Below are positions 9,430 to 17,939 of a stretch of DNA of 64,000 bases, one piece after another. The position numbers and the translations under genes are program-made. Source of the DNA: Sunxiuqinia elliptica (lineage in GTDB: Bacteria; Bacteroidota; Bacteroidia; Bacteroidales; Prolixibacteraceae); assembly GCF_900113005.1 (NCBI RefSeq), contig NZ_FONW01000004.1, forward strand, positions 62,001 through 126,000, written 5' to 3'. Below the pieces are notes generated by a model. It saw only the letters and a program-made list of their open reading frames with translations. It ran no database searches and had not been told where the DNA came from. Every line of letters begins with the position of its first letter. Position 1 is the first letter of the stretch.

Positions 9430-9840
9430 TCAGGAAAACACCGTCAACACTAAACGACGTGAGCCCCCGTAATTTCGGAATTCGCCCAAGTAAATCCCCT
9501 GCCAGGTTCCAAGATTCAACCGACCACGTGTTACCGGAATCGTTAATTCACTCCCAAGCAATGACGCTTTTAAGTGGGCTGGCATATCATCGGATCCTTC
9601 ATAAGTATGCGTATAAACCGGATGATTTTCAGGAATAAGCTTATTCAAAAACGATTCAAAATCAATCCTCACCGAAGGGTCTGCATTTTCATTAAGCGCA
9701 ATTCCTGCTGATGTATGCTTGATCAGAATATGTACCAATCCCTGTTCTGGAAGCTCAGGAAGAGCCCGAGCAACCAAATCAGTAATTAGATGAAACCCTC
9801 TCCGAAACTCGGGCAAACTTATTTCCTTCTGCTGAATCAT
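9430..9840 (-). CDS. yjbQ: YjbQ family protein (UPF0047)
   Basis: A 136-residue protein matching the UPF0047/YjbQ fold. The conserved histidine-rich segment HILIKHTSAGIALNENADPS and the C-terminal GTWQGIYLGEFRNYGGSR are typical. Members can show weak thiamine-phosphate synthase activity in vitro, hence the common label secondary thiamine-phosphate synthase; the real role is uncertain. It follows the radical SAM gene by 16 bases in the same direction, so the two may be cotranscribed. Confidence 0.9.
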   Translation of the reverse strand: MIQQKEISLPEFRRGFHLITDLVARALPELPEQGLVHILIKHTSAGIALNENADPSVRIDFESFLNKLIPENHPVYTHTYEGSDDMPAHLKASLLGSELTIPVTRGRLNLGTWQGIYLGEFRNYGGSRRLVLTVFS

Positions 9841-9856
9841 AAACGCAACATTTAAC

Positions 9857-11056
9857 TTATTTCATGAAGTCATCAAAGGCATTGTAAATGCCTCCTGACT
9901 GTTGAGACTGTTGCATATCATGTTGATCTTGTTGCCATTTCAGAGCAATATCTTGTAAAGTAGAATCAGCATGATTAAAAAACAGTTTGTAAGAAGTACA
10001 GAAGCGAGGTTTACGCTGATCGCGTGGATCTTTAATCCGATCTTTTGTACACCCACCATAACATTTGGTCAACCAGCTACACTGCTTACACTCTCTGGGC
10101 AGCTGTGCTTTGGCCATACCAAAAATATTTTGCTTTTTCGAATTTAACATGTTGATGACCCGATCGTGCATCACATTGCCCAATTTCCATTTTGGCTCAA
10201 CAAAGAAGTCGCAGCTATACACATTGCCATTGTGTTCAATAACAACGTAAGGGCCACACTCTTTTAACATGGTACACTCCGGAGCCTCCAAGCCAACATA
10301 GCTATAAAAAACCGACTCAAAATGACGAACAGAGGTGGTTGGCTGACCATCTTTAAAATCGGCCAACCACAGGTCAAACAACTTATTCAGGAAGTGTCCA
10401 TAATCAGCAGCTGATACCGAAAACTCTGCCGCTTTTGTAGGATCGTCCTTATCGGTCTCAACAATTGGAATGAACTGCATGAAGGTCAAGCCCAAGTCTT
10501 TATAGTAGTTGTAAAGTTCTTCTGGATGCTTTACTGAATGACTGGTTACACAGCACATCGCATTGGCGGCCACCCCTTCATCCAACAACATTTTGGCTCG
10601 GTCTTCAACGCGTTGGTGTGTTCCTTTTCCTGCCTGATCAAAACGATAGTGATCATGAATAAACGCAGGACCATCTAGTGAAAGTCCAACCAACCAATCG
10701 TATTTCTTCAGAAATTTAGCCCAGTCACGGTTCAACAACAAGCCATTGGTTTGAAGCCCGTTTCCCACCATTTGTCCATGACCATATTTTTGTTCCAGCT
10801 CAATCGCCCGCTTGTAAAAATCAAGTCCCATCAAAGTAGGTTCACCTCCCTGCCAAGCCAACGAAACACTATCGCCTGATTGCTGCATAACCTGCCGGAT
10901 CGTTTCTTCCTGAACTTGAGGGCTCATTCGATGCGTTTTCTGCTGATGAAACAGAGCTGATTTTTCAAGATAAAAACAATACGTACAATTCAAGTTGCAA
11001 TCTGGTCCTGATGGTTTAATCAGTACAGAACTAAGGGGTCTAAATTTCTTTGCCAT
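9857..11056 (-). CDS. Anaerobic sulfatase maturase-type radical SAM/SPASM enzyme
   Basis: A 399-residue radical SAM protein. The 4Fe-4S/SAM motif is CNLNCTYC (CX3CX2C) in KPSGPDCNLNCTYCFYLEK, and the C-terminal SPASM cysteines are visible (ECTMLKECGPY, YSCDFF, CKQCSWLTKCYGGC). The pattern fits anSME enzymes, which oxidise an active-site Cys or Ser of sulfatases to formylglycine without oxygen. I chose the ATG at 11054-11056 (MAKKFRPLSS); the open frame extends 26 codons further upstream but that extension has no family resemblance. No sulfatase gene is visible in the window, so its targets must lie elsewhere. The presence of a GH95 enzyme nearby fits degradation of sulfated fucose-containing glycans, which is inference. 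Confidence 0.85.
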   Translation of the reverse strand: MAKKFRPLSSVLIKPSGPDCNLNCTYCFYLEKSALFHQQKTHRMSPQVQEETIRQVMQQSGDSVSLAWQGGEPTLMGLDFYKRAIELEQKYGHGQMVGNGLQTNGLLLNRDWAKFLKKYDWLVGLSLDGPAFIHDHYRFDQAGKGTHQRVEDRAKMLLDEGVAANAMCCVTSHSVKHPEELYNYYKDLGLTFMQFIPIVETDKDDPTKAAEFSVSAADYGHFLNKLFDLWLADFKDGQPTTSVRHFESVFYSYVGLEAPECTMLKECGPYVVIEHNGNVYSCDFFVEPKWKLGNVMHDRVINMLNSKKQNIFGMAKAQLPRECKQCSWLTKCYGGCTKDRIKDPRDQRKPRFCTSYKLFFNHADSTLQDIALKWQQDQHDMQQSQQSGGIYNAFDDFMK

Positions 11057-11190
11057 TTCTAATTCCGGTCTTTGTATAATAAGGAGCACAAACTTAGTAA
11101 AACATTCACAAAACTGTAAATTATTCCAATTCAAGCTAGATTTTAATATCTTGCTTACCTAAATCAGTTTATTAATTTGAATTTCGAATT

Positions 11191-11826
11191 ATGCGTAAGG
11201 AGAAACATCGATCAAATAGGCAAATCATCCTCAAAATGAGCCTGCTAATCCTGTTTGTTACAAGTTGGAGTATTTCCCAGGGGCAGCATTTAATCCGAAA
11301 TCAAGGCTTTTTTTATGGTTTAGAAGCCGTTTATGGACACGCAATGAAATTGCATTCCGACTATATTATTGATACCGATGCCTATTCTCCAACAGGCTAC
11401 GGACTGAAAGCGTCGGCCAACTGGTTTATGAACTACAATTTATCGGTTGGAGCTGGCTTAGGCATACTAAACTACGAAAGCCCCAACATGTTTACCTTTC
11501 CGGTTACCGTAAACTCTCAAACATATTTAAACAAAGGATCGAATACCCCCTTGGCCTATGTTGAAGCGGGTTACGGAGTCCGCTTTAATCACCGAACACA
11601 AGATCAAGGGCTTTTATACGAAGCTGGACTCGGCTATCGCTACCGGATCAAATGGCGCAACTTTCTGGTTTTTAAAGTTGGCTACCACAACTATACCAAC
11701 AACGAGTGGCTATGGAAACGAAAAGTTGACGGCTCTGCCACTCCAGAGGATCCTTTCCAATGGTTTGATTTAAAACGTCAGTCCATCACCTTAACCGTTG
11801 GCTTCTATTATTCAACACGATATTAG
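11191..11826 (+). CDS. Outer-membrane beta-barrel-like protein of unknown function
   Basis: A 211-residue protein with an N-terminal signal peptide (LLILFVTSWSISQGQ, cleavage probably before Gln-His-Leu). The mature part alternates aromatic and polar residues in strand-like segments (FFYGLEAVYGHA, YGLKASANWFMNYNLSVGAGLGI, YVEAGYGVRFN, LLYEAGLGYRYRI, FLVFKVGYHNY) and ends in ITLTVGFYYSTRY, with a terminal aromatic residue as expected of an outer-membrane barrel. I do not recognise a specific family. It is divergent from the radical SAM gene, with 134 bases between the starts. Confidence 0.65.
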   Translation: MRKEKHRSNRQIILKMSLLILFVTSWSISQGQHLIRNQGFFYGLEAVYGHAMKLHSDYIIDTDAYSPTGYGLKASANWFMNYNLSVGAGLGILNYESPNMFTFPVTVNSQTYLNKGSNTPLAYVEAGYGVRFNHRTQDQGLLYEAGLGYRYRIKWRNFLVFKVGYHNYTNNEWLWKRKVDGSATPEDPFQWFDLKRQSITLTVGFYYSTRY

Positions 11827-11955
11827 TTGATTGAACAAAGCTCTTTGAAGAACAAAAGAGGACCTAGGCTGTTGAACTTTGAAGTTCTTAGAGCTACCCA
11901 ACAAGATCTATTGAACACAAAGATCAATCTTTGAATTGATATAAAAACGAACAGC

Positions 11956-12384
11956 ATGGGTAAATTCATCTTAAAAACAGATCCTCAGGTGGAAACGATT
12001 TTTGCTAATTATCCCGACTTTGTAAGGGACAAAATGCAGCATCTGCGTAATTTGGTCATCGAAACGGCAGAGGAAACCGAAGGAGTGACCCTTTTAGAAG
12101 AAACCTTGAAATGGGGAGAACCAAGTTTTGTAACTAAAAACGGGAGCACCCTGCGCATGGACTGGAAGGAAAAAACGCCTGATCAATATGCCATGTATTT
12201 TCAATGTACAAGTCGATTAGTTGATACCTTTCGAATGGTTTTCGATCATAAATTTCAATATGAAGGAAAACGGGCAATCGTTTTTCAACTAAATCAGAAA
12301 GTCCCGGAATTAGAACTAAAAGAATGCATCAAAGCTGCTCTAACCTACCACCAAGTAAAAGGCTTGATAACACTGGGGATTTGA
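11956..12384 (+). CDS. DUF1801 domain protein
   Basis: A 142-residue cytosolic protein. The segments IFANYPDFVRDKMQHLRNLVIETA, LLEETLKWGEPSFV and GSTLRMDWKEKTPDQYAMYFQC match DUF1801 (PF08818, YdhG-like fold). A C-terminal GKRAIVFQLNQKVP completes the domain. The fold is related to frataxin-like iron-handling proteins by structure in some members, but no role is proven. It follows the barrel gene by 129 bases and may be separately expressed. Confidence 0.8.
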   Translation: MGKFILKTDPQVETIFANYPDFVRDKMQHLRNLVIETAEETEGVTLLEETLKWGEPSFVTKNGSTLRMDWKEKTPDQYAMYFQCTSRLVDTFRMVFDHKFQYEGKRAIVFQLNQKVPELELKECIKAALTYHQVKGLITLGI

Positions 12385-12435
12385 GCATTGCTAAAAAAAC
12401 AACAGTCAATTCCTGCTTGCCACAAGAGTAATTCT

Positions 12436-14082
12436 TTAATTGCCCTGTAAAACGTCCTCGATAATGCGCCCCGTGCAGTGTTTTGGAATTCCCATTCCTA
12501 AACTGTATAAAATAGTTGGCACCATATCAACTGCTTCCACTTGCTTTAACGTACTTCCTTTACCGACTCCCTTTCCATACCAAACTAAAGGAATTCGCGA
12601 ATTGTCATTATATATCGTACGCTTGTATTTATATTCAGGCTGCCAGCCATCTTCCAAGGCATACAGAATATCGCCAGAACGTTTAAAGTTGAATGAATTT
12701 GCAATAACAGCCAACTGGCTTTTCATGTAATCTCCCTGCTCAAAACTAATTGCCGGCAAGGCCAATTTCACTCCTTCAAACTGGTTGATAAAGGCGGCTG
12801 CTTTTTCTTGCACTCGTTCCAGTTCCAAGTCTTCTTTCTCAATCAAATCACGATTCAAGTAAATCTGCTGATCACCAATAAACTCAACCCACTCCCCTTG
12901 CCCATAGCTGATGTTCAGGTAAGATTTTAGCAGAGCTACCATCCGCTCTGGAGCAACAAAACCAACGGGCATGTTAAACTCTTCTTTGAGGTAGTTCACC
13001 GGATATCCAGTAGAACAGGCCGAGCTAAGAACCACCAGGTATTGATCTCTTCCAACTTCCTTATCAAGATAGTTCAGTAAGTGCTCAATATTCCGATCCA
13101 AACGCAAGTACAAGTCCTGAATTTCCACCGAGTGAGGATTAAAAGCACCTTGCTCATAGTCCATCGACGAAAAATTAACCGCAAGCAAGTCCGGAGTATG
13201 ATCCTGTCCTAGTTCTTCAGCTTCAATTAAAGCCAAAGCAAAGTCTTTGACCATCGTATTTCCAAAAGGAGTCGTCTTCAGTATTTTATAACTTCCGGCG
13301 CGACTCTTTAATTTGCTCAAATTGTAGGGAAGCGTATTCCATTTTTCATAGTATCCAGGTTCCAACACATAATCATCAGCCAGGCTTTCAGTATAGCTCG
13401 TTGATGGCAATAAGGTTTCCCAGTCCCTGTTGACATACATTTCGGCAAACCCCTTATCGTTGAATGTTCGGACCCAATCCGGGAACTGGTCCACAAAATA
13501 CGAACTGCTAATCATGTTTCCTGTTTGCTCATCCATCCAATAGGCTCCATCAGCCGAGTGCCCTGCAGAAAAAACAGCACTGTTGGCATTTAATGCAACG
13601 GAAAACACCTTGGATTGATTCTGGCTACTGAGTTTCAAAACATCACCAATAGTTGGGCTCAATAGTTTTACTGCCGACAACTGACCTTCTTTGGAGTCAC
13701 TTCCAACTGTCATGAAATAGTCATCCCTTAAGGCATCCACATCATTTTGCCTCAAACGATCGTACCAGCTATCATTCACAATCCCATGACGCGATGGATA
13801 CACTCCTGTAAAAAGGGTTGGCACCCCGGTCACAGTTTTTTGAATATGTAGGTCCATTGAGGCATTTTCGCAGACCATTCCATCATTTACCAATCGCTTA
13901 AATCCACCTTCCTGAAATTGATTCCAAAAACGACTGATGTAATCGGTTCGCATTTGCTCTACATTCAACACAACGACCAAACGTGTTTGACTTTCCGCAT
14001 TCAAAGGAACCTGCTGAGCAACAACAGGCATAGCAACGACACAAAGCAGTAATGACAACAGTCTTTGGAATTTATTCAACAT
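12436..14082 (-). CDS. PafA-like alkaline phosphatase-fold protein lacking metal ligands (probable pseudoenzyme)
   Basis: A 548-residue secreted protein with signal peptide (LLLCVVAMPVVAQQ). Its scaffold matches the PafA branch of type I phosphodiesterase/alkaline phosphatases: VVVLNVEQMRTDYI, FTGVYPSRHGIVNDSWYD, SAGHSADGAYWMDEQTG, LYLRLDRNIEHLLNYLD and SRIPLVWYGKG. The catalytic residues are largely gone. The first metal-site Asp is Glu42 (VEQMR for VDQMR). The DYxGH site reads DYEQG, so Asp308 remains but the His is Gly. The TADHG site reads SSACS around 353-357. The Lys/Arg substrate clamp of LKDRAAI reads LNANSAV. The final HGxxYxYD histidine is also absent. A Thr in the nucleophile region (KTVTG) remains. 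The reading frame is intact, which argues for a selected non-catalytic role, perhaps ligand binding or scaffolding in the periplasm. Confidence 0.8.
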   Translation of the reverse strand: MLNKFQRLLSLLLCVVAMPVVAQQVPLNAESQTRLVVVLNVEQMRTDYISRFWNQFQEGGFKRLVNDGMVCENASMDLHIQKTVTGVPTLFTGVYPSRHGIVNDSWYDRLRQNDVDALRDDYFMTVGSDSKEGQLSAVKLLSPTIGDVLKLSSQNQSKVFSVALNANSAVFSAGHSADGAYWMDEQTGNMISSSYFVDQFPDWVRTFNDKGFAEMYVNRDWETLLPSTSYTESLADDYVLEPGYYEKWNTLPYNLSKLKSRAGSYKILKTTPFGNTMVKDFALALIEAEELGQDHTPDLLAVNFSSMDYEQGAFNPHSVEIQDLYLRLDRNIEHLLNYLDKEVGRDQYLVVLSSACSTGYPVNYLKEEFNMPVGFVAPERMVALLKSYLNISYGQGEWVEFIGDQQIYLNRDLIEKEDLELERVQEKAAAFINQFEGVKLALPAISFEQGDYMKSQLAVIANSFNFKRSGDILYALEDGWQPEYKYKRTIYNDNSRIPLVWYGKGVGKGSTLKQVEAVDMVPTILYSLGMGIPKHCTGRIIEDVLQGN

Positions 14083-14238
14083 AGTATCAATTTTTAGCGA
14101 CTCAAAAATATAAAAAAGAAAGGAACACTCTAAACTTAACGGAGGCTGTTGCCAACTATTACCTTTATTCTTTAAAATTGGCGACCTGATTTTATTCTCT
14201 CCCCTATTTCACCGCGCACTCCTTTTCTTTTTATAAAA

Positions 14239-14284
14239 AAAAACTCCAGTCAGTCACCTCATAAGATGCAACTGCTGGAGTTTT
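14239..14284 (-). terminator. Intrinsic terminator downstream of nagB fusion
   Basis: Inverted repeat AAAACTCCAG / CTGGAGTTTT (14240-14249 and 14275-14284), followed on the minus strand by a long T run (the A run at 14236-14243 on the plus strand). It lies 45 bases past the nagB stop. Confidence 0.75.
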
Positions 14285-14328
14285 CAAAGGTATATTAGTC
14301 GTTGTTAACTTTCCTGTTGTGAACTTTC

Positions 14329-16275
14329 CTATTTCAAGAAAGATTCTTCGTCTTCGAATGGGTAACGTACGAAAGCTTCGATAGCTTCATACTCAACCAA
14401 ACCTAGTTCGTCATAGATTTTCGCAGTTTCGCGGTTACGATCTTCGGCACGTTGCCAGAACTCACGTTTGTCTTCACCTGGGAAAACAGGCTCGTCTTTC
14501 TGTGACTGGTGCTTGAAGATTGCTTTACGCTTACGCATCAATTCATCCGGGCTAATTGGAACGGCCATTTCGATGTCTTCAACATCCCACTCTTGCCATG
14601 CACCACGGTACAACCAAGTGTAGCAATCGTTGGTCCACTCCTCGCCTGCTTCGCGCAACTTACGGAATGCTTTAAAAATAATTTGCAAGCATACTTCGTG
14701 TGTTCCGTGTGGATCCTGCAAGTCACCTGCAGCAAAAATTTGGTGAGGTTTTACGGCACGCAGCAAGTCAACCACAATTTGAACATCGGCATCACTTACC
14801 GGTCCTTTTTCAACCTGACCAGTTTCATAGAATGGCAAGTTCAAGAAATGCACATTGTCTTCTTTCACTCCACTGAAACGACATGCAGCAGCAGCCTCTC
14901 CTCTCCGAATCAAGCCTTTTACGTTTTTCACAAACGGAGTATCAATATCACCTGGCTTTTTATTTTTCAAGAAGTCGATCAACTCAACGTGTGACTGATG
15001 CAACTTGCTTCCTTTTTCACCTTGGCTTTCCAACAAATCAATGGCAAATTGAGAGAAACGAATAGCATCGTCATCAAACACAGCAATGTTTCCAGATGTT
15101 TGATAAGCCACGTGAACATCGTGCTTTTGATCAACCAAACGCAACAAAGTTCCACCCATTGAAATTACGTCATCATCAGGGTGAGGGCTGAAAATCAATG
15201 AACGTTTTACCGCTGGCACTGGACGCTCTGGACGTGTTTTTTCAGTTGCTCCGGGTTTCCCACCTGGCCATCCAGTAATCGTATCACGGATCTCGCTAAA
15301 AATCTTAATGTTCAAATCGTAAGCACCGCCATACTGTGCAAGCAAGTCGCGAAGACCTTCTTTTTTATAGTCGTCATTGGTTAATTTCAAAATTGGCTTT
15401 TGAGTTTTTTGGCTCAACCAAATAACAGCACGTCTTACCATACGTGGAGTCCACTCGCATACACCAACTAACCAAGGAGCTTTTGTACGGGTAAATTCAG
15501 AAACTGCCGGTTCATCAACATAAACCGAAACATCATTGTGCAATTGCAGGAATGAAGCAGGAACATCGCTTGATACTGGTCCTTCAATCATTGCTTTCAG
15601 AATTGCTGATTTACTTTTTCCCCATCCAGCTAAAATAATTTTACGCGCGCTCAAAATGGTTTCGATTCCCATTGTAATGGCACGGTGAGGGACAGCTTCT
15701 TCGCTTCCAAAATCTTTGATCGCATCACGGATTGTAATGCCATCCAATTTCACCAAGCGTGTTGTCGAGTTAGCAGTTGATCCAGGCTCATTAAAACCAA
15801 TGTGGCCTGAACGACCAATACCCAAAATTTGGATATCGATTCCACCTGCTGCTAGAATCTTTTCTTCATAAGCAGCACAAAACTCAGCCACTTGATCAAT
15901 GGCCACTGTTCCATCCGGAATGTTCACATTCTCAGGTTTAATGTCAATATGATTGAACAAGTTCTCGTGCATAAAGTGAACATAGCTCTTGTTGCTAGCT
16001 GGGTCCATTGGATAGTATTCATCCAAGTTAAACGTAATCACATTTTGAAAGCTTAAACCTTCTTCTTTGTGCATTCGAACCAACTCCCGATATATTTTAA
16101 TGGGTGAAGAGCCTGTAGCTAAACCCAAAACAGCCATCTCATTGTTTGCTTGCTTCTCTTTAATTAAGTCAGCAATCAAACCAGCAATGAGGACTGCACC
16201 TTCTTGTTGATTCTCCAAAATTTGAACAGGGAGTTTTTCAACTGTCCTTTCGATGTAGTTAAACGTCTTAGTCAT
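14329..16275 (-). CDS. nagB: Glucosamine-6-phosphate deaminase fused to PIG-L/LmbE deacetylase-like domain
   Basis: A 648-residue two-domain protein. Residues 1-290 are NagB-like: GLATGSSP at 51-58, FNLDEYYP with D85 at the catalytic-base position, and LGIGRSGHIGFNEPGS with H158 and E163. Ser156 replaces the Asp that precedes the active-site His in E. coli NagB (NDGH). Residues 355-640 form a PIG-L/LmbE domain with SPHPDDD at 363-369 and a DPHGTHEV metal-ligand segment. The fusion is a known Bacteroidota architecture. Expected chemistry is conversion of glucosamine-6-P to fructose-6-P and ammonia, with deacetylation of an amino-sugar conjugate by the second domain; neither has been shown for this version. 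A LacI-type regulator lies upstream and shares an operator-like sequence with it. Confidence 0.85.
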   Translation of the reverse strand: MTKTFNYIERTVEKLPVQILENQQEGAVLIAGLIADLIKEKQANNEMAVLGLATGSSPIKIYRELVRMHKEEGLSFQNVITFNLDEYYPMDPASNKSYVHFMHENLFNHIDIKPENVNIPDGTVAIDQVAEFCAAYEEKILAAGGIDIQILGIGRSGHIGFNEPGSTANSTTRLVKLDGITIRDAIKDFGSEEAVPHRAITMGIETILSARKIILAGWGKSKSAILKAMIEGPVSSDVPASFLQLHNDVSVYVDEPAVSEFTRTKAPWLVGVCEWTPRMVRRAVIWLSQKTQKPILKLTNDDYKKEGLRDLLAQYGGAYDLNIKIFSEIRDTITGWPGGKPGATEKTRPERPVPAVKRSLIFSPHPDDDVISMGGTLLRLVDQKHDVHVAYQTSGNIAVFDDDAIRFSQFAIDLLESQGEKGSKLHQSHVELIDFLKNKKPGDIDTPFVKNVKGLIRRGEAAAACRFSGVKEDNVHFLNLPFYETGQVEKGPVSDADVQIVVDLLRAVKPHQIFAAGDLQDPHGTHEVCLQIIFKAFRKLREAGEEWTNDCYTWLYRGAWQEWDVEDIEMAVPISPDELMRKRKAIFKHQSQKDEPVFPGEDKREFWQRAEDRNRETAKIYDELGLVEYEAIEAFVRYPFEDEESFLK

Positions 16276-16619
16276 TTTATAATAATTTTAATATCAGAAT
16301 TTTGGTTGGTATTTTTTATATTTTCTCCTTCAAAACTAAGGATATTTTTTGCAAAAGCAGCTTTATTTAACCGAAAAATGTGCCCGCGCACACAAAATAT
16401 CATTTATCCTTAAGTATCCGTACTTGCGCTTCATAATCTCGCTTATTTTTCATCAGAAATACAATTACTTATAACTATTTTTGCTTATTATCAAACTCTG
16501 CTGTTTATTGTTTCATTGTCATTCCACACAACCAGTTAAACCCGAACTCAAACAAACCACTTTCTCATAAACAAGCCAACAGCCCTTTTTGTTACTACTT
16601 GCAAGCATAATTCTTCATT
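16276..16619. other. Intergenic region upstream of nagB fusion
   Basis: A 344-base AT-rich stretch without a recognisable gene. The half next to nagB carries the putative LacI-family operator at 16375-16407. The half next to the regulator stop codon (16620) shows no strong hairpin terminator. Confidence 0.5.
16375..16407 (-). promoter_or_regulatory. Putative LacI-family operator upstream of nagB
   Basis: The 14-base imperfect palindrome TGTGCCCGCGCACA (16379-16392, 12 of 14 positions symmetric) sits in a block that is nearly the same as one upstream of the LacI-type gene (17787-17820). Both blocks read AAAATGT, then GCGCACACAAA, then CATTTAT on the plus strand. The block starts 100 bases upstream of the nagB start codon, versus 97 bases for the regulator gene. 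Confidence 0.65.
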
Positions 16620-17690
16620 TTAATTCAATCCAGAATTGAGGTAAGACTTAATGTTTTCTCTTGAAACGACCTCTAAAGGGAACAACACCGTTGCTGGCGG
16701 CATTTTCTTGAACAACAAGTAATTTACCAAGTAACTAATACCTAAAAAGGCTTGTTTTCTTGGGTTCTGATTGATCAAATAATTAATCACCCTCTCATAC
16801 ATATAATGTATATTATCTTTTAGCAAGTCATACCCAACCAATCCAATATCTCTTTTCCCCGCTTTATCAATGACTGAAGCTGTTAGGTGCGTTCCTTTTG
16901 AAGTTGATACAAAAATCCCTTCAAGTTGATTCTGAACAATGACATCCAACAGCTCCCTGCTAAAAGCAGATTCGCTATAATTCTCAAACTCAAACCGAAT
17001 GATGTTGTAATCATCCATTCGATTATCTTTAAAAAAGTCACGAAAACCACGCTCCTTTTCACTTAAGTGCACGGCATTCTGAATATCCTCGTTAATATGC
17101 AATACGGCAACATTCCCAGGTCTTTTTATTCGGGCAGTCAGCATTTCGGCACAAACCCGACCACTTTGATACAGATCCTGTCCGATGAAACACAGCGGCT
17201 TAGCCTCTGGAATATTGGTATTAAAAAGAACGTATGGAATCTTCCGCTCATCCAACGTTTCGAAAAATGCATTGGCCTCCTGATGGAAAATCGGAGCAAT
17301 CAAAATGCCATCTGGTTCAAAATTCAAAACTTGCTCTGCGACCTTCTTAAACGAATCTCGCTCATGCAAATTGAAATAGAACGACTCAATATGAACATTG
17401 TATTGTTCCCAATCTTCCTGCGCATTGAAAACCCCGGAGCATGATTGATTCCAATAATCATCAAGTACCGGATTCGGAATAAGGGTTGCAATCTTATACT
17501 TCTTATTCGATCCCAATGTACTGGCAATCAGGTTGGGTTTATAGCCTGTTTTTTCCAACGCGTCCATCACCTTTTTCAGGGCCTTCTCCGATATTTTCCC
17601 ACGTTTGTGCAAAACGCGGTCAACCGTAGCCACTGAAACTCCCGCCATCTCAGCAATATCTTTTATCCTAACGTTTTTAAAATCTGGCAT
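16620..17690 (-). CDS. LacI-family transcriptional regulator
   Basis: A 356-residue repressor-type protein. The N-terminal helix-turn-helix reads VRIKDIAEMAGVSVATVDRVLH with hinge helix KPNLIASTLGSNKKYKI, followed by a periplasmic-binding-protein-like sensor domain (LIPNPVLDDYWNQSCSG, ILIAPIFHQEA, VGYDLLKDNIHYMYERVINYLI). The DRVLHKRG variant and the sensor pattern resemble the group that binds sugars or sugar phosphates. I chose the ATG at 17688-17690 because the helix-turn-helix starts immediately after; the longer open frame adds 42 residues unlike the family. The gene lies upstream of nagB on the same strand, and the two share a palindromic site, suggesting autoregulation and control of amino-sugar use. 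Confidence 0.88.
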   Translation of the reverse strand: MPDFKNVRIKDIAEMAGVSVATVDRVLHKRGKISEKALKKVMDALEKTGYKPNLIASTLGSNKKYKIATLIPNPVLDDYWNQSCSGVFNAQEDWEQYNVHIESFYFNLHERDSFKKVAEQVLNFEPDGILIAPIFHQEANAFFETLDERKIPYVLFNTNIPEAKPLCFIGQDLYQSGRVCAEMLTARIKRPGNVAVLHINEDIQNAVHLSEKERGFRDFFKDNRMDDYNIIRFEFENYSESAFSRELLDVIVQNQLEGIFVSTSKGTHLTASVIDKAGKRDIGLVGYDLLKDNIHYMYERVINYLINQNPRKQAFLGISYLVNYLLFKKMPPATVLFPLEVVSRENIKSYLNSGLN

Positions 17691-17786
17691 GTAAAACTTA
17701 TTTTTTCGAATAATCCCAGGGGCTCTCACTCTTCTTTTTCTACAATCAATGCCCCTCGAAATTAGAATATAAACATCGAAGTACGC

Positions 17787-17820
17787 AAAATGTTTGCGCA
17801 CACAAATATAAATCATTTAT
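17787..17820 (-). promoter_or_regulatory. Putative autoregulatory operator and promoter of LacI-type gene
   Basis: TGTTTGCGCACACA (17791-17804) is a 14-base imperfect palindrome (12 of 14 symmetric) and partner of the site upstream of nagB. On the minus strand a TATATTTG element (plus-strand CAAATATA at 17803-17810), matching TAnnTTTG, abuts it, with TTAG 20 bases upstream in place of the -33 TTTG. A regulator bound here would block the promoter. Confidence 0.65.
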
Positions 17821-17939
17821 TATTCGATTGCTAAGAAACAGCCTTTTGATTTTGAAAATGCCCCATGATTTCCAATCAGATAATTAAGGGTAAAGTGGAC
17901 TCCAACTGTCTTTTAGGGGAAAAACTAAAAATCGAAATA

